A DNA stretch of 24,393 bases from Verrucomicrobiales bacterium. GTDB taxonomy: Bacteria > Verrucomicrobiota > Verrucomicrobiia > Verrucomicrobiales > Verrucomicrobiaceae. Position numbers and translations under genes: made by a program. Shown in pieces: positions 7,462-15,247 of this stretch; positions within the stretch are counted from its first letter, which is position 1; every line of letters begins with the position of its first letter. Where the stretch lies: assembly GCA_003506995.1 (NCBI GenBank), contig DNXB01000266.1, positions 1-24,393 on the forward strand, read 5' to 3'. The notes beneath the pieces are model-generated. The model searched no databases, was not told the origin of the DNA, and worked only from the letters and a program-made list of their open reading frames with translations.

Positions 7462-9177
7462 CTTCTTTGCCTCCTCTTTTCCGCGACACTTTGCCAACTT
7501 ACAGCCATCGAGGTCCCACCGGGTGGTGCTGATGTGCGTGGTGACGCGGTATTGCAGGCGAACTCATCGGCTGAAGCAGGCAAGGTGGAGTCGCTGGCGG
7601 TCGGAAAACGCATCACCATCACACAGCTGGATGCGGCCAAGGCTTACGCGGCACAGTTCACGGCTCCGATTTCCGCTGAGATCGTGAAAAACGAGCGTGT
7701 GCTGGCGATCATCAAGGCGCGGGTGGTTGGTGGCGCGGAGTCAGGGGAGGTTTTGGCGAAATTGCAGCTTCGTGGGGCACCCTACACCGAGTTTGGCGAT
7801 ACCATCGGTGTCGGCATCCATCGCGAGTGGACGGAGCAGCCGGTGGTGTTCATCGTCAATGACGTGGTGCCGGCGGACAAGGCCGCCGTGGTATTGCTGT
7901 GCGGGCAGAAGGAGCAGAGCATCGAGGTGGAGAGCATCCGCGTGCTCAAGTATCCCGCCACGACGGATGTGAGCGGCTTCCCACGCGCGAAATTGATCAA
8001 ACGCAGCTACGCCGGCCGTGAACCGGACGCGCCGTGGCGTAAGGCGGCGCTGGAACGCATTGAGCAGCATCGGAAGGCGGACCTGTCGATGAGCGTGAAG
8101 GGCGAAGATGGCAAACCGTTGGCCGAGACGGAGGTGAAGCTCACGCTCCGGCGTCACGCCTTCGGATTTGGCTCCGCCGTGGTGGCGAAGCGCTTCTGCG
8201 GCGAAAGTGAGGATGACCGGCGCTATCGCGAGATCGTGGATAAGCTCTTCAGCATTGTGGTGTTCGAGAATGACCTGAAGGATGGCAATTGGTCCCCGGA
8301 TTTTGATGCCGGGCGCAAATCGAGCCGTAATGCGGAACTGGACAAGGCCTTCGCCTGGTTCGCCGAGCGGCACATCGACGTGCGAGGTCATTACCTCATG
8401 CAGGTGGCCACGCCGTTCAATCTGCACGACATCAAGGACAACGCCGAGATCCGCCAGCGCACGCTCGACAGCGTGAAAGAGCGCATGGCCTTTGTGAAGG
8501 ATCGCGTCATCGAGTGGGACGTGATCAATCATCCCATCGCCTGGGGTGGTGCGGACATGCTGAACAAACGCCCTGGCCTTGAAAAGCTCGACCGTGAGGT
8601 CTTCACACTGGCGCGGTCGCTGACAAAGCTGCCATTCTTCGTCAACGAGGATCAGGTCTTCCGACCAGGGCCGCAGCATGACGACACTTTTGCCTATATC
8701 GACTCGCTGAACGCCGATGGCTTCACGGTCGCGGGTCTCGGCAACCAGGCGCACTTCCATGAGAGCTACCTGCCGTCCCCGGAGCATCTGCTGGCGGTGA
8801 CGGATCGCTTTGCGAAGATCGTGCCGCATCAGTCCATCACGGAATACGACATCGTGACCACCGAGGACGAGGAACTGGCGGCGGACTACACGCGCGATGT
8901 GCTCATCGCCGTCTTCAGCCATCCGGCTTACACGAGTTTTTTGCTCTGGGGCTTCTGGGAAGGCTCGCACTGGAAGCCAGAGGCTGCGTCATGGGGCAAA
9001 GACTGGAGCATCCGCAAACGTGGCGAGGTGCTACAGGAATGGATTGGCCGGAAGTGGCACACTGAGGTCACTTTGAAGACGAATGAACACGGCTTGGTGA
9101 AGTGGCGCGGCTTCCCCGGCTGGTATGAGGTGCATGCGGCGGGCCACAAGCCGGTCGTTTTGAAACCAACGTGGTGA
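7447..9177 (+). CDS. Exported GH10 (endo-xylanase)-like protein lacking the acid/base glutamate
   Basis: The product is 576 residues from ATG 7447, which opens a Sec signal (MKHPGLLCLLFSATLCQLTA); an in-frame GTG at 7435 is an alternative. Residues about 30-170 form a carbohydrate-binding-like beta domain, then a linker, then a GH10-type barrel from about 240. Family landmarks: HAFGFGSAVV (strand 1), FAERHIDVRGHYLMQ, EWDVINHP, GLGNQAHFH, and the nucleophile motif ITEYDI (E466), then FLLWGFWEGSHW. GH10 enzymes cleave beta-1,4-xylan with retention and need two glutamates. The nucleophile is present, but the acid/base position, normally WDVVNE, reads WDVINH (H362). It may act on another substrate, use a different acid, or only bind glycan. 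It lies 74 bases after the cytochrome gene. Confidence 0.78.
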   Translation: MKHPGLLCLLFSATLCQLTAIEVPPGGADVRGDAVLQANSSAEAGKVESLAVGKRITITQLDAAKAYAAQFTAPISAEIVKNERVLAIIKARVVGGAESGEVLAKLQLRGAPYTEFGDTIGVGIHREWTEQPVVFIVNDVVPADKAAVVLLCGQKEQSIEVESIRVLKYPATTDVSGFPRAKLIKRSYAGREPDAPWRKAALERIEQHRKADLSMSVKGEDGKPLAETEVKLTLRRHAFGFGSAVVAKRFCGESEDDRRYREIVDKLFSIVVFENDLKDGNWSPDFDAGRKSSRNAELDKAFAWFAERHIDVRGHYLMQVATPFNLHDIKDNAEIRQRTLDSVKERMAFVKDRVIEWDVINHPIAWGGADMLNKRPGLEKLDREVFTLARSLTKLPFFVNEDQVFRPGPQHDDTFAYIDSLNADGFTVAGLGNQAHFHESYLPSPEHLLAVTDRFAKIVPHQSITEYDIVTTEDEELAADYTRDVLIAVFSHPAYTSFLLWGFWEGSHWKPEAASWGKDWSIRKRGEVLQEWIGRKWHTEVTLKTNEHGLVKWRGFPGWYEVHAAGHKPVVLKPTW

Positions 9178-9226
9178 GGAAACCGCGAAACCACATCCGA
9201 CAACCAAAGTTGAAGCAAGGAACACC

Positions 9227-10012
9227 ATGAACACGACCTTCTTCCACATCCCGCTCAGCCGCCGCAAGCTGTTGCACAGCCTGCTTCTCACCACCGGCGG
9301 CGTCCTCACGAGCGATCTTTACGCCGAGGCGCTCACACTCACGCCGCGTGCGACGGAAGGGCCGTATTACCCGGATCATCTGCCGCTGGACCAGGACAAT
9401 GACCTGACGCAGATCACCGGTGGCAAAGCACCCGCAGGCGGCATCGTGACGGAGTTTGGCGGACGCCTGCTCAATGCGGATGGGAAGCCGCTTTCCAATC
9501 ATGTCATCGAGCTCTGGCAGGCGGATGTGAACGGCTGCTACATCCACAGCCGGGGCGTGCAGAAAGGCAAGGAGCGCGATCCGCAGTTTCAGGGCTACGG
9601 GAAGATCGAGACGAATGCGAAGGGCGAGTACCGCTTCCGCACGATCAAACCGGGCCTCTACACGGGCCGCACGATCCACTGGCACATCGCCGTGAAGCAG
9701 GGCGACAAGCGCTTCCTCACCACGCAGCTTTTCATCGCGGGTGTGCCGCAGAATGACCGCGATGGCATCCTGCGTGGCATGGGCAGCGAGGCGCAGCGGC
9801 TTTCGGTGATTCGTGAGTTCAAGCCGAGGAGCGCTGAGAGCCAGGAACTCGTCGGCACCTGGGACATCGTGCTCGGCATGACGCCGGAGGAGCCGGAGCA
9901 GCGCCGTGGTGGACCCGGAGGCCCAGGCGGACCGCCGCCACGTCGGCGTGACAGCGCGGCGGTGAGTGATCAGGACATCAAAGATGTGCTGTTTGGTCCT
10001 GCGCCGTTTTGA
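9227..10012 (+). CDS. Tat-exported intradiol ring-cleavage dioxygenase family protein
   Basis: This 261-residue protein resembles protocatechuate 3,4-dioxygenase and catechol 1,2-dioxygenase, non-haem Fe(III) enzymes that open aromatic rings between two hydroxyls. The four iron ligands appear intact: Y105 (GCYIHSRG), Y145 (PGLYTGR), H151 and H153 (IHWHIAV). The N terminus reads PLSRRKLLHSLLLTTGG, a Tat-type twin-arginine signal that would allow export of the folded metalloprotein. TEGPYYPDHLP (43-53) is a block common to exported members. After the domain the tail is Gly/Pro/Arg-rich (RRGGPGGPGGPPPRRR), then polar. AAGGAA at 9217-9222 serves the ATG at 9227. Exported PVC homologues are of unknown substrate; humic or lignin-derived catechols are an inference. 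Confidence 0.87.
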   Translation: MNTTFFHIPLSRRKLLHSLLLTTGGVLTSDLYAEALTLTPRATEGPYYPDHLPLDQDNDLTQITGGKAPAGGIVTEFGGRLLNADGKPLSNHVIELWQADVNGCYIHSRGVQKGKERDPQFQGYGKIETNAKGEYRFRTIKPGLYTGRTIHWHIAVKQGDKRFLTTQLFIAGVPQNDRDGILRGMGSEAQRLSVIREFKPRSAESQELVGTWDIVLGMTPEEPEQRRGGPGGPGGPPPRRRDSAAVSDQDIKDVLFGPAPF

Positions 10013-10149
10013 CCTCGTAGGTTGGGTGTGTGCTGCGGCGAGAGTCTTCGTAACGCCACATGCAGCCTTCGCAGCACCGCCCGACGGTTTGGATGCGTTG
10101 CGCCTATTGCAAGCGCTAGAAAGACGAGCGGGCTGTCGCCACTCTCGTC
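10013..10149. terminator. Convergent intergenic region with inverted repeats, possible terminator
   Basis: These bases separate the dioxygenase gene from the convergent methyltransferase gene. Two inverted repeats are visible: TGCTGCG (10031-10037) with CGCAGCA (10070-10076), and GACGAG (10123-10128) with CTCGTC (10144-10149). The second abuts the end of the methyltransferase gene. Neither is followed by a convincing T-run, so intrinsic termination is uncertain. No gene is seen here. Confidence 0.28.
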
Positions 10150-10731
10150 CTACTTCTTTGGCTGCCGCTGGCGCACGCACTCAAACAGGCACACACCGGT
10201 GGCGACGGAGACGTTGAGGCATTCGACTTTGCCGCCCATGGGAATCTTGACGAGAAAGTCGCAGTGCTCGCCGGTGAGGCGGCGCATGCCGGGGCCTTCC
10301 GCGCCCATGACGATGCCGATGCCGCCTTTGAGGTCGATGTCGTAGAGGCTCTGCGTGGCCTCATCGGCTGTGCCGACGAGCCAGATGCCGAGTTCCTTGA
10401 GCTTGTCCATGGCGCGCACGAGATTAGTGACGCGGATGAGCGGGATGTTCTCCGCGCCACCGCAGGCCACGCGCACCACGGTCTCCGTGATGGGTGCAGT
10501 TTTGTCCTTCGGCATGATCACGGCGCAGACACCGGCGGCATCGGCGGTGCGCAGGCAGGCGCCGAGATTGTGCGGGTCTTGCACGCAGTCGAGGATCAGC
10601 ACGAGCGGGTTCTCTTTGCCTTCGAGCACCGTGGCAATGTCTCCCTCCTCATAGACGCGCACCTTGTTGTCGGAGCGGGCGTGACGATTTTGACGGGCGA
10701 CGGGTGGTTGGGAAGGACGGTCGGGGCGCAT
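10150..10731 (-). CDS. rlmB: RlmB-type RNA 2'-O-methyltransferase (SpoU/TrmH family), lacking the N-terminal domain
   Basis: The product is 193 residues from the ATG at 10729-10731. After about 40 basic, probably disordered residues comes a complete SPOUT methyltransferase domain with the three SpoU motifs: QDPHNLGACLRTADAAG (motif 1), IVMGAEGPGMRRL (motif 2) and IPMGGKVECLNVSVATGV (motif 3), together forming the knotted SAM site. These motifs are closest to RlmB, which methylates the 2'-O of G2251 in 23S rRNA. RlmB is usually near 245 residues with an L30e-like RNA-binding domain in front; that domain is absent. The frame is open upstream to 10815, but the extension looks non-coding and a promoter-like element lies within it. 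Another rRNA or tRNA site is possible. Confidence 0.82.
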   Translation of the reverse strand: MRPDRPSQPPVARQNRHARSDNKVRVYEEGDIATVLEGKENPLVLILDCVQDPHNLGACLRTADAAGVCAVIMPKDKTAPITETVVRVACGGAENIPLIRVTNLVRAMDKLKELGIWLVGTADEATQSLYDIDLKGGIGIVMGAEGPGMRRLTGEHCDFLVKIPMGGKVECLNVSVATGVCLFECVRQRQPKK

Positions 10732-10772
10732 GAGTTTCGGTGGATAGTGCGCCGCGAATGAGGTTTGGCAAA

Positions 10773-10803
10773 ATGATAGGAGACGGAGTTGAAGCGGTCT
10801 CAA
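10773..10803 (-). promoter_or_regulatory. Possible promoter for the RlmB-type gene
   Basis: Read on the minus strand, TTGAGA (10803-10798) is followed after 19 bases by TATCAT (10778-10773), a five-of-six match to the -10 consensus. Transcription would begin near 10766, about 35 bases before the ATG at 10731. The spacer is longer than optimal, so confidence is low. Confidence 0.33.
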
Positions 10804-10822
10804 GTTGGACAACACATTCAGG

Positions 10823-10844
10823 GAACGAACTTGGAAGTTCGTTC
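10823..10844. repeat. Perfect 22-base palindrome (REP-like element or terminator hairpin)
   Basis: GAACGAACTT (10823-10832) and AAGTTCGTTC (10835-10844) are exact reverse complements separated by GG. The element sits 8 bases beyond the stop of the minus-strand esterase gene and upstream of the next gene. It lacks a T-run, so it fits a dispersed palindromic repeat or a hairpin protecting the mRNA 3' end better than a standard intrinsic terminator. No second copy was seen in this window. Confidence 0.6.
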
Positions 10845-10852
10845 TACCGAGG

Positions 10853-11536
10853 TCACTTCAGCAGCTTCGCCAGCTCGGGAGCCACCTTGCCCAGCTCCTC
10901 GGCGATGATTTTGGCGATGACCTCCGCGCCGTGGGTGTTGAGGTGCGTGTGGTCGGCTTTGCCATCCTTGCCGGGCGGATTGAAGGCGTCGGAGGCGGTG
11001 ACACCGAGCTGGTTGTGCAGATCGACGCTGCGGGCAAAAAGATCGACGAGCGGCACCTGCTGCTCGGCGGCGACTTTACGGGCGGCGTCGGCCCAGGGCT
11101 TGAGTTCGCCGCGAATTTTGCCGTTGTCGAAGGTGCGGCGGGCCAGGGAGGTCACGAGAATGGGTTTGGCGCCGATGGCGCGGGCTTCCTCGATGTAGCG
11201 GATCAAATTTTGGCGGTAGGTGGTTTCAGGGTCGGTTTCGCGCTTCGGGCCTTTGCCGGGCATGTCATTGTGGCCGAACTGGATGAGGATGAAGGCCGGT
11301 TTCGAGTCGATGACCTTCTTCCAGTTGCCGGAGTCGCGGAAACTTTTGCTGCTCTGGCCGCCTCCGGCGAAGTTGAGGCATTCGGCATCCGGTGAGAGCA
11401 GTTTGGCAAAGGCCGCGCCCCACCCGGCCTTGTCGGTGACGGTGGAATCACCCGCGAGCGCGACACGCGTCTTGGTGTCGGCGGCATGGAGCAGCGAGGC
11501 GAGAAACAGGGCGCAGAGGACAAGTCGGGCGATCAT
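10853..11536 (-). CDS. Exported SGNH/GDSL esterase (rhamnogalacturonan acetylesterase-like)
   Basis: This is a 227-residue SGNH hydrolase with a Sec signal peptide (MIARLVLCALFLASLLHA, 1-18). All four blocks are present: ALAGDSTV with nucleophile S31, FAGGGQSS (block II glycine), FGHND with N90, and DHTHLN with D195 and H198. GDSTV together with DHTHLN is characteristic of carbohydrate esterase family 12 and pectin/rhamnogalacturonan acetylesterases, which remove acetyl groups from plant cell-wall polymers. Length and arrangement fit a one-domain secreted enzyme. The gene is divergent from the DUF1080 fusion gene with 114 bases between the starts. The acetylated substrate is an inference from family resemblance. 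Confidence 0.9.
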   Translation of the reverse strand: MIARLVLCALFLASLLHAADTKTRVALAGDSTVTDKAGWGAAFAKLLSPDAECLNFAGGGQSSKSFRDSGNWKKVIDSKPAFILIQFGHNDMPGKGPKRETDPETTYRQNLIRYIEEARAIGAKPILVTSLARRTFDNGKIRGELKPWADAARKVAAEQQVPLVDLFARSVDLHNQLGVTASDAFNPPGKDGKADHTHLNTHGAEVIAKIIAEELGKVAPELAKLLK

Positions 11537-11650
11537 GAGGACAGGGCGAACATTTCCACCCAGCCGTTTCTTGCAGATTTCTAGAAGCGGGTCGAGATGG
11601 GGCGATGAAGCGGCGTATTGTCACGCCCTCCCAACCGACCCCTGATTTCC
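11537..11650. promoter_or_regulatory. Divergent intergenic region between esterase and DUF1080-fusion genes
   Basis: Both genes read outward from this 114-base gap, so it must carry two promoters or share regulation. A TTCTAGAA palindrome lies at 11579-11586, near the middle. No convincing -35/-10 pair was found on either strand. Confidence 0.3.
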
Positions 11651-14600
11651 GTGAAAACCCCGACCTTATTCTTCTCGACACTGCTGTTCGCTTCCGTGCT
11701 CGCAAACGCAGCGCCGGTGCCGCTGTTTGATGGCAAGACCTTCAACGGCTGGGAGGGGGAGACAACGAAGGTCTGGCGCATTGAGGATGGCGTGATCCTT
11801 GGCGGCAGCATGGAGGGCAACCCACAGAACGAGTTCCTCGCCACGAAGAAGCCGTATCGAAACTTCCGCCTCACGCTCGAATACAAGCTCAACGGCACCG
11901 AGGGCTTCGTGAACGGCGGTGTGCAGTTCCGCAGCGTGAGGATCAAGGAGCCGCCGAATGAGATGTTTGGTTATCAGGCGGACATCGGCGCGGGCTACAG
12001 CGGCTGCCTTTACGACGAGTCACGTCGCAAGACCATGCTCGCCAAGCCTGCCGAGGAACTGATCAAAAAGGCCGAGAAGCCCGGCGAATGGAACACCTAT
12101 GAAATCCGCGCCGAGGACCAGCGCATCCAGCTTTTCGTCAACGGTGTGCGCACCGTGGACTACACCGAGCGCGCCCCGGACATCGCGCTGAAGGGGAACA
12201 TCGCCCTGCAAATTCATGGCAACTGCAAGGCCGTCATCGCCTTCCGCAACATTCAGATAGACGAGCTGCCCGACGCTCTCGTCCCTGGCCCGAAGGATGT
12301 CCTGAACCGCTTCGGCGATCCCGACACCGACGCGACCGCACTTGCGCCATTCAAAGACGGCAAATTCGACATCACGAACAGCGAAGTCATCGTCATGGCA
12401 GGGCAGACGAATTTCGTGCGTGAACAAAAAGCAGGTGCCTTGGAGGCCATCCTAACGCACGAACTGACAAAGCAGGCTCCGCGTTTCCGCAGCATGGCCT
12501 GGGAAGGGGACACGGTTTACGAACAGTGGCGCGACCTGAACTTCGGCGACTGGAAATCCCAGCTCGACGCCGTGGGCGCGGGAATCGTCATCTGCCAGTT
12601 CGGGCAGGTGGAAGCCTTTGATGGCAGGGCGCGCATCGCCGAGTTCACCTCCGCGTATCATCGCCTGCTGGACCAGTTCCGGGCACGCACGCCGCGCCTT
12701 GTGCTGATCTCGCCCATGCCTTTTGAAAAGCCCACGGCCTCTCACGCGCCCGACCTCACGAAGCTCAACGACGACGTGAAAGCCTATGCCGACGCGGTGA
12801 AGGAAATCGCCCGGCAGCGTGGCGCGATCTATGTCGATCTCTTCACGCCCCTGTCGATCTCCACAGCCAAGGCGCGCATCACCGACAACGGCCTGCATTT
12901 GAATGAACACGGCCTGCGTGTCGTCGGGCGGCTCATCGCCCAGCAGCTCGGCGTGTCGTCGAGTGACTCCGATGATCTCGCGGCATTGAAGCTGGCCATC
13001 ATTGAGAAAAACCGCCTCTGGTTCGACTGCTGGCGGCCTGCAAACTGGTCTTTCGTCTATGGCGACCGCGTGACGCAGATGTTTGGCAAGCCCAGCACGG
13101 ACGCGCCCTCGTTGCGCGAGAGTTTTGAGTCGCACAAGCCGCTCATCGCTCAGCACGATGAAATCATCCACGCCACTACCCTCGGAAAAAAAATCGAGAT
13201 TCAGCCCAAGCCATCGCTCCCATCCGTCGCATCACTCCCATCTGTCCTATCCCCTGAACAGCAGATGGCCGCCTTCACCGTCGCCGAAGGCTATGAGATC
13301 AACCTCTTCGCTTCCGAGCTGCAAGACGTCGCCAAGCCCACGCAGTTCTCCTGGGATGAGCGCGGGCGCCTGTGGGTGGCCTGCTCGCCGACCTATCCGC
13401 AAACTTTGCCCGGCGTGAAACCGAGCGACTACATTCTCGTGCTCGAAGACACGGACCACGATGGCGTCGCGGACAAGCACACACGTTTCGCCGAAGGCCT
13501 CACCATGGTCCAAGGCGTCGAGCCCGGCGATGGCGGCGCGTATGTCTGTGACTTCGACCAGCTCCTGCATCTCAAAGACACTGACGGCGATGGCCGTGCC
13601 GATGAGAAAAAAGTGCTCTTCTCCGGCTTCGGCATTGGCGACACGCACCAGCTCATCAACTCCATCTGCCACGGCCCCGATGGCACGCTCTGGTTCAGCC
13701 AGGGACTTCATGCCTTCTCCCGCGTGGAGACGCCGCACGGGCTCGCCATTCTCGAAAAAGCCGGCCTCTGGCGCTACAACAAGCACACGCAGAAGATGGA
13801 GGGCTACTTCAATGGTGGCAAGGCGGGGCACAACTGCTGGGGCGTGGCCTTTGATGATTACAATCAGGTCTTCCACAAGAGCGGCGACCGCCCCGTGGGT
13901 TACTTCAGCACGCCCGGGCTCTTCTCCATCAAAGACCCCGACGAGTATCATCCCATCGGCGCGTTGTTCGACACCAGCCCGAAGACGAACTCGCTCGAAA
14001 TCATCGGCACGAAAGCGCTGCCGGATGACATCCAAGGCTGCGCCCTCATCGGCGGCTACTTCGGCGGCGTGGTCGAGCTGCATCGCTTTGAGGACGACGG
14101 CAGCGGCTTTAAAAGCACGCAGCTTCCGAAGCTCGTGAAGAGCAGCGACACCTCTTTTCGCCCCGTGGATGTCAGCGTCGGTCCCGATGGCGCGATGTAT
14201 CTCTGCGACTGGTTCAATCCTGTCATCGGCCACTATCAGGCCAGCTATGCGGACCCACGTCGTGACCGCAGCCATGGTCGCATCTGGCGCATCACGGCGA
14301 AAGGCCGCACGAGTGTGACACAGCCCGCTTTGGCTGACATGAAGCCTGCCGAGCTTTTGCAGCAGCTTCATTCCCCCGAGCGTTGGACACGTTACCAGGC
14401 CAAGCGGCTTCTCTTTGGCATGCCGGCGGATCAGGTCATCGCCGCTTGTGATGCCTTCATCGCCAAGGAAGCCGATGAGCGAGTGCTCATGGATGTCTGC
14501 GGTATCTACGAGGCGCACATGGCCTCGAAGCCCGAGCTAATGCAGCGCCTGCTCACCGCGAAAGACGCCCGCGTCCGCGCTTATGGCGCACGGGTTCTCG

Positions 14601-15247
14601 GTGTGTGGCAGGATGCCGCGCTGCTCGCCAAAGCCGCCAATGACGAGCATCCTCGTGTGCGCTTGGAGGCGGTCGTCGCCAGTGCGAGAATGAAGCAGCC
14701 CGAGGCCATCACCATCACCGCACAGGTGCTCGATCATCCGACGGACAAGTTCATCGACTACTCACTGAAGCAGGCCGTGAAGGCGCTAAAGCCGGATGTC
14801 GCCAAGCTCACCTTTGCCAAGGCAGCGCATGCTGAGTTCGTCAAAAAAATCGCCAGCGCCCCTCCTGTTGTCGCGCATCCGGGCAAGGCGATTTATGACG
14901 CTCTTTGCCTGAACTGCCATCAGCCCGAGGGCAAAGGCCTCCCTGGTGTGTATCCGAGCATCGCGGAGAGCGACTGGGTCAAAGGAGACGCTGCGCGCCT
15001 GATCAAAATCGTCATGCACGGCCTGAGCGGGCCGATCAAGGTCAATGGCAACGACTTCTCGCAGCTCGCCCCGCTGCCCATGCCGCCGATGGGTCTCGAT
15101 GACCAGCAGATGGCGGACGTTTTGACCTATGTCCGCGCCGGGTTTGGCAACCAGGCCGCCGCAGTCACTCCGGCGGAGGTGAAGGCCGTGCGTGCCGCCA
15201 ACGCGGCCCGCGCCACGCTTTGGACGCAGGAAGAGCTCCAGAAGTGA
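11651..15247 (+). CDS. Multidomain exported protein: DUF1080, degenerate SGNH, PVC-type propeller, helical repeats, cytochrome c
   Basis: The product is about 1,198 residues from GTG 11651, chosen because it opens a canonical signal (MKTPTLFFSTLLFASVLANA); an in-frame TTG at 11618 is an alternative. Domains (numbering from the TTG, subtract 11 for the GTG): DUF1080/3-keto-disaccharide hydrolase (34-218: PLFDGKTFNGWE to FRNIQIDELP); an SGNH-like domain (225-446) with DNGLHLNEHG but AGQTN where the serine block should be; a repetitive linker (530-547); a PVC-type membrane-bound-dehydrogenase propeller (550-895: MAAFTVAEGYEINLFAS, GPDGAMYLCDWFNP); HEAT-like helices (905-1075); and cytochrome c with CLNCH (1097-1101) and a possible Met ligand in MPPM. 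It may couple cleavage of oxidised sugars to electron transfer; this is inferred. Confidence 0.88.
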   Translation: MKTPTLFFSTLLFASVLANAAPVPLFDGKTFNGWEGETTKVWRIEDGVILGGSMEGNPQNEFLATKKPYRNFRLTLEYKLNGTEGFVNGGVQFRSVRIKEPPNEMFGYQADIGAGYSGCLYDESRRKTMLAKPAEELIKKAEKPGEWNTYEIRAEDQRIQLFVNGVRTVDYTERAPDIALKGNIALQIHGNCKAVIAFRNIQIDELPDALVPGPKDVLNRFGDPDTDATALAPFKDGKFDITNSEVIVMAGQTNFVREQKAGALEAILTHELTKQAPRFRSMAWEGDTVYEQWRDLNFGDWKSQLDAVGAGIVICQFGQVEAFDGRARIAEFTSAYHRLLDQFRARTPRLVLISPMPFEKPTASHAPDLTKLNDDVKAYADAVKEIARQRGAIYVDLFTPLSISTAKARITDNGLHLNEHGLRVVGRLIAQQLGVSSSDSDDLAALKLAIIEKNRLWFDCWRPANWSFVYGDRVTQMFGKPSTDAPSLRESFESHKPLIAQHDEIIHATTLGKKIEIQPKPSLPSVASLPSVLSPEQQMAAFTVAEGYEINLFASELQDVAKPTQFSWDERGRLWVACSPTYPQTLPGVKPSDYILVLEDTDHDGVADKHTRFAEGLTMVQGVEPGDGGAYVCDFDQLLHLKDTDGDGRADEKKVLFSGFGIGDTHQLINSICHGPDGTLWFSQGLHAFSRVETPHGLAILEKAGLWRYNKHTQKMEGYFNGGKAGHNCWGVAFDDYNQVFHKSGDRPVGYFSTPGLFSIKDPDEYHPIGALFDTSPKTNSLEIIGTKALPDDIQGCALIGGYFGGVVELHRFEDDGSGFKSTQLPKLVKSSDTSFRPVDVSVGPDGAMYLCDWFNPVIGHYQASYADPRRDRSHGRIWRITAKGRTSVTQPALADMKPAELLQQLHSPERWTRYQAKRLLFGMPADQVIAACDAFIAKEADERVLMDVCGIYEAHMASKPELMQRLLTAKDARVRAYGARVLGVWQDAALLAKAANDEHPRVRLEAVVASARMKQPEAITITAQVLDHPTDKFIDYSLKQAVKALKPDVAKLTFAKAAHAEFVKKIASAPPVVAHPGKAIYDALCLNCHQPEGKGLPGVYPSIAESDWVKGDAARLIKIVMHGLSGPIKVNGNDFSQLAPLPMPPMGLDDQQMADVLTYVRAGFGNQAAAVTPAEVKAVRAANAARATLWTQEELQK
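13214..13249 (+). repeat. Tandem 18-base repeat coding for an interdomain linker
   Basis: Two 18-base units (13214-13231 and 13232-13249) share CTCCCATC(C/T)GTC and encode SLPSVA and SLPSVL. They lie in frame between the SGNH-like and propeller domains and are pyrimidine-rich on the plus strand. They look like a flexible linker formed by local duplication. Confidence 0.6.

Noticed and set aside
7741..8970. Minus-strand open frame (409 codons) inside the GH10-like gene
   Set aside because: Shadow frame; the plus strand carries the GH10 motifs and signal peptide.
13247..14518. Minus-strand open frame (423 codons) inside the propeller region
   Set aside because: Antisense of a well-supported propeller domain; no independent motifs or start signal.
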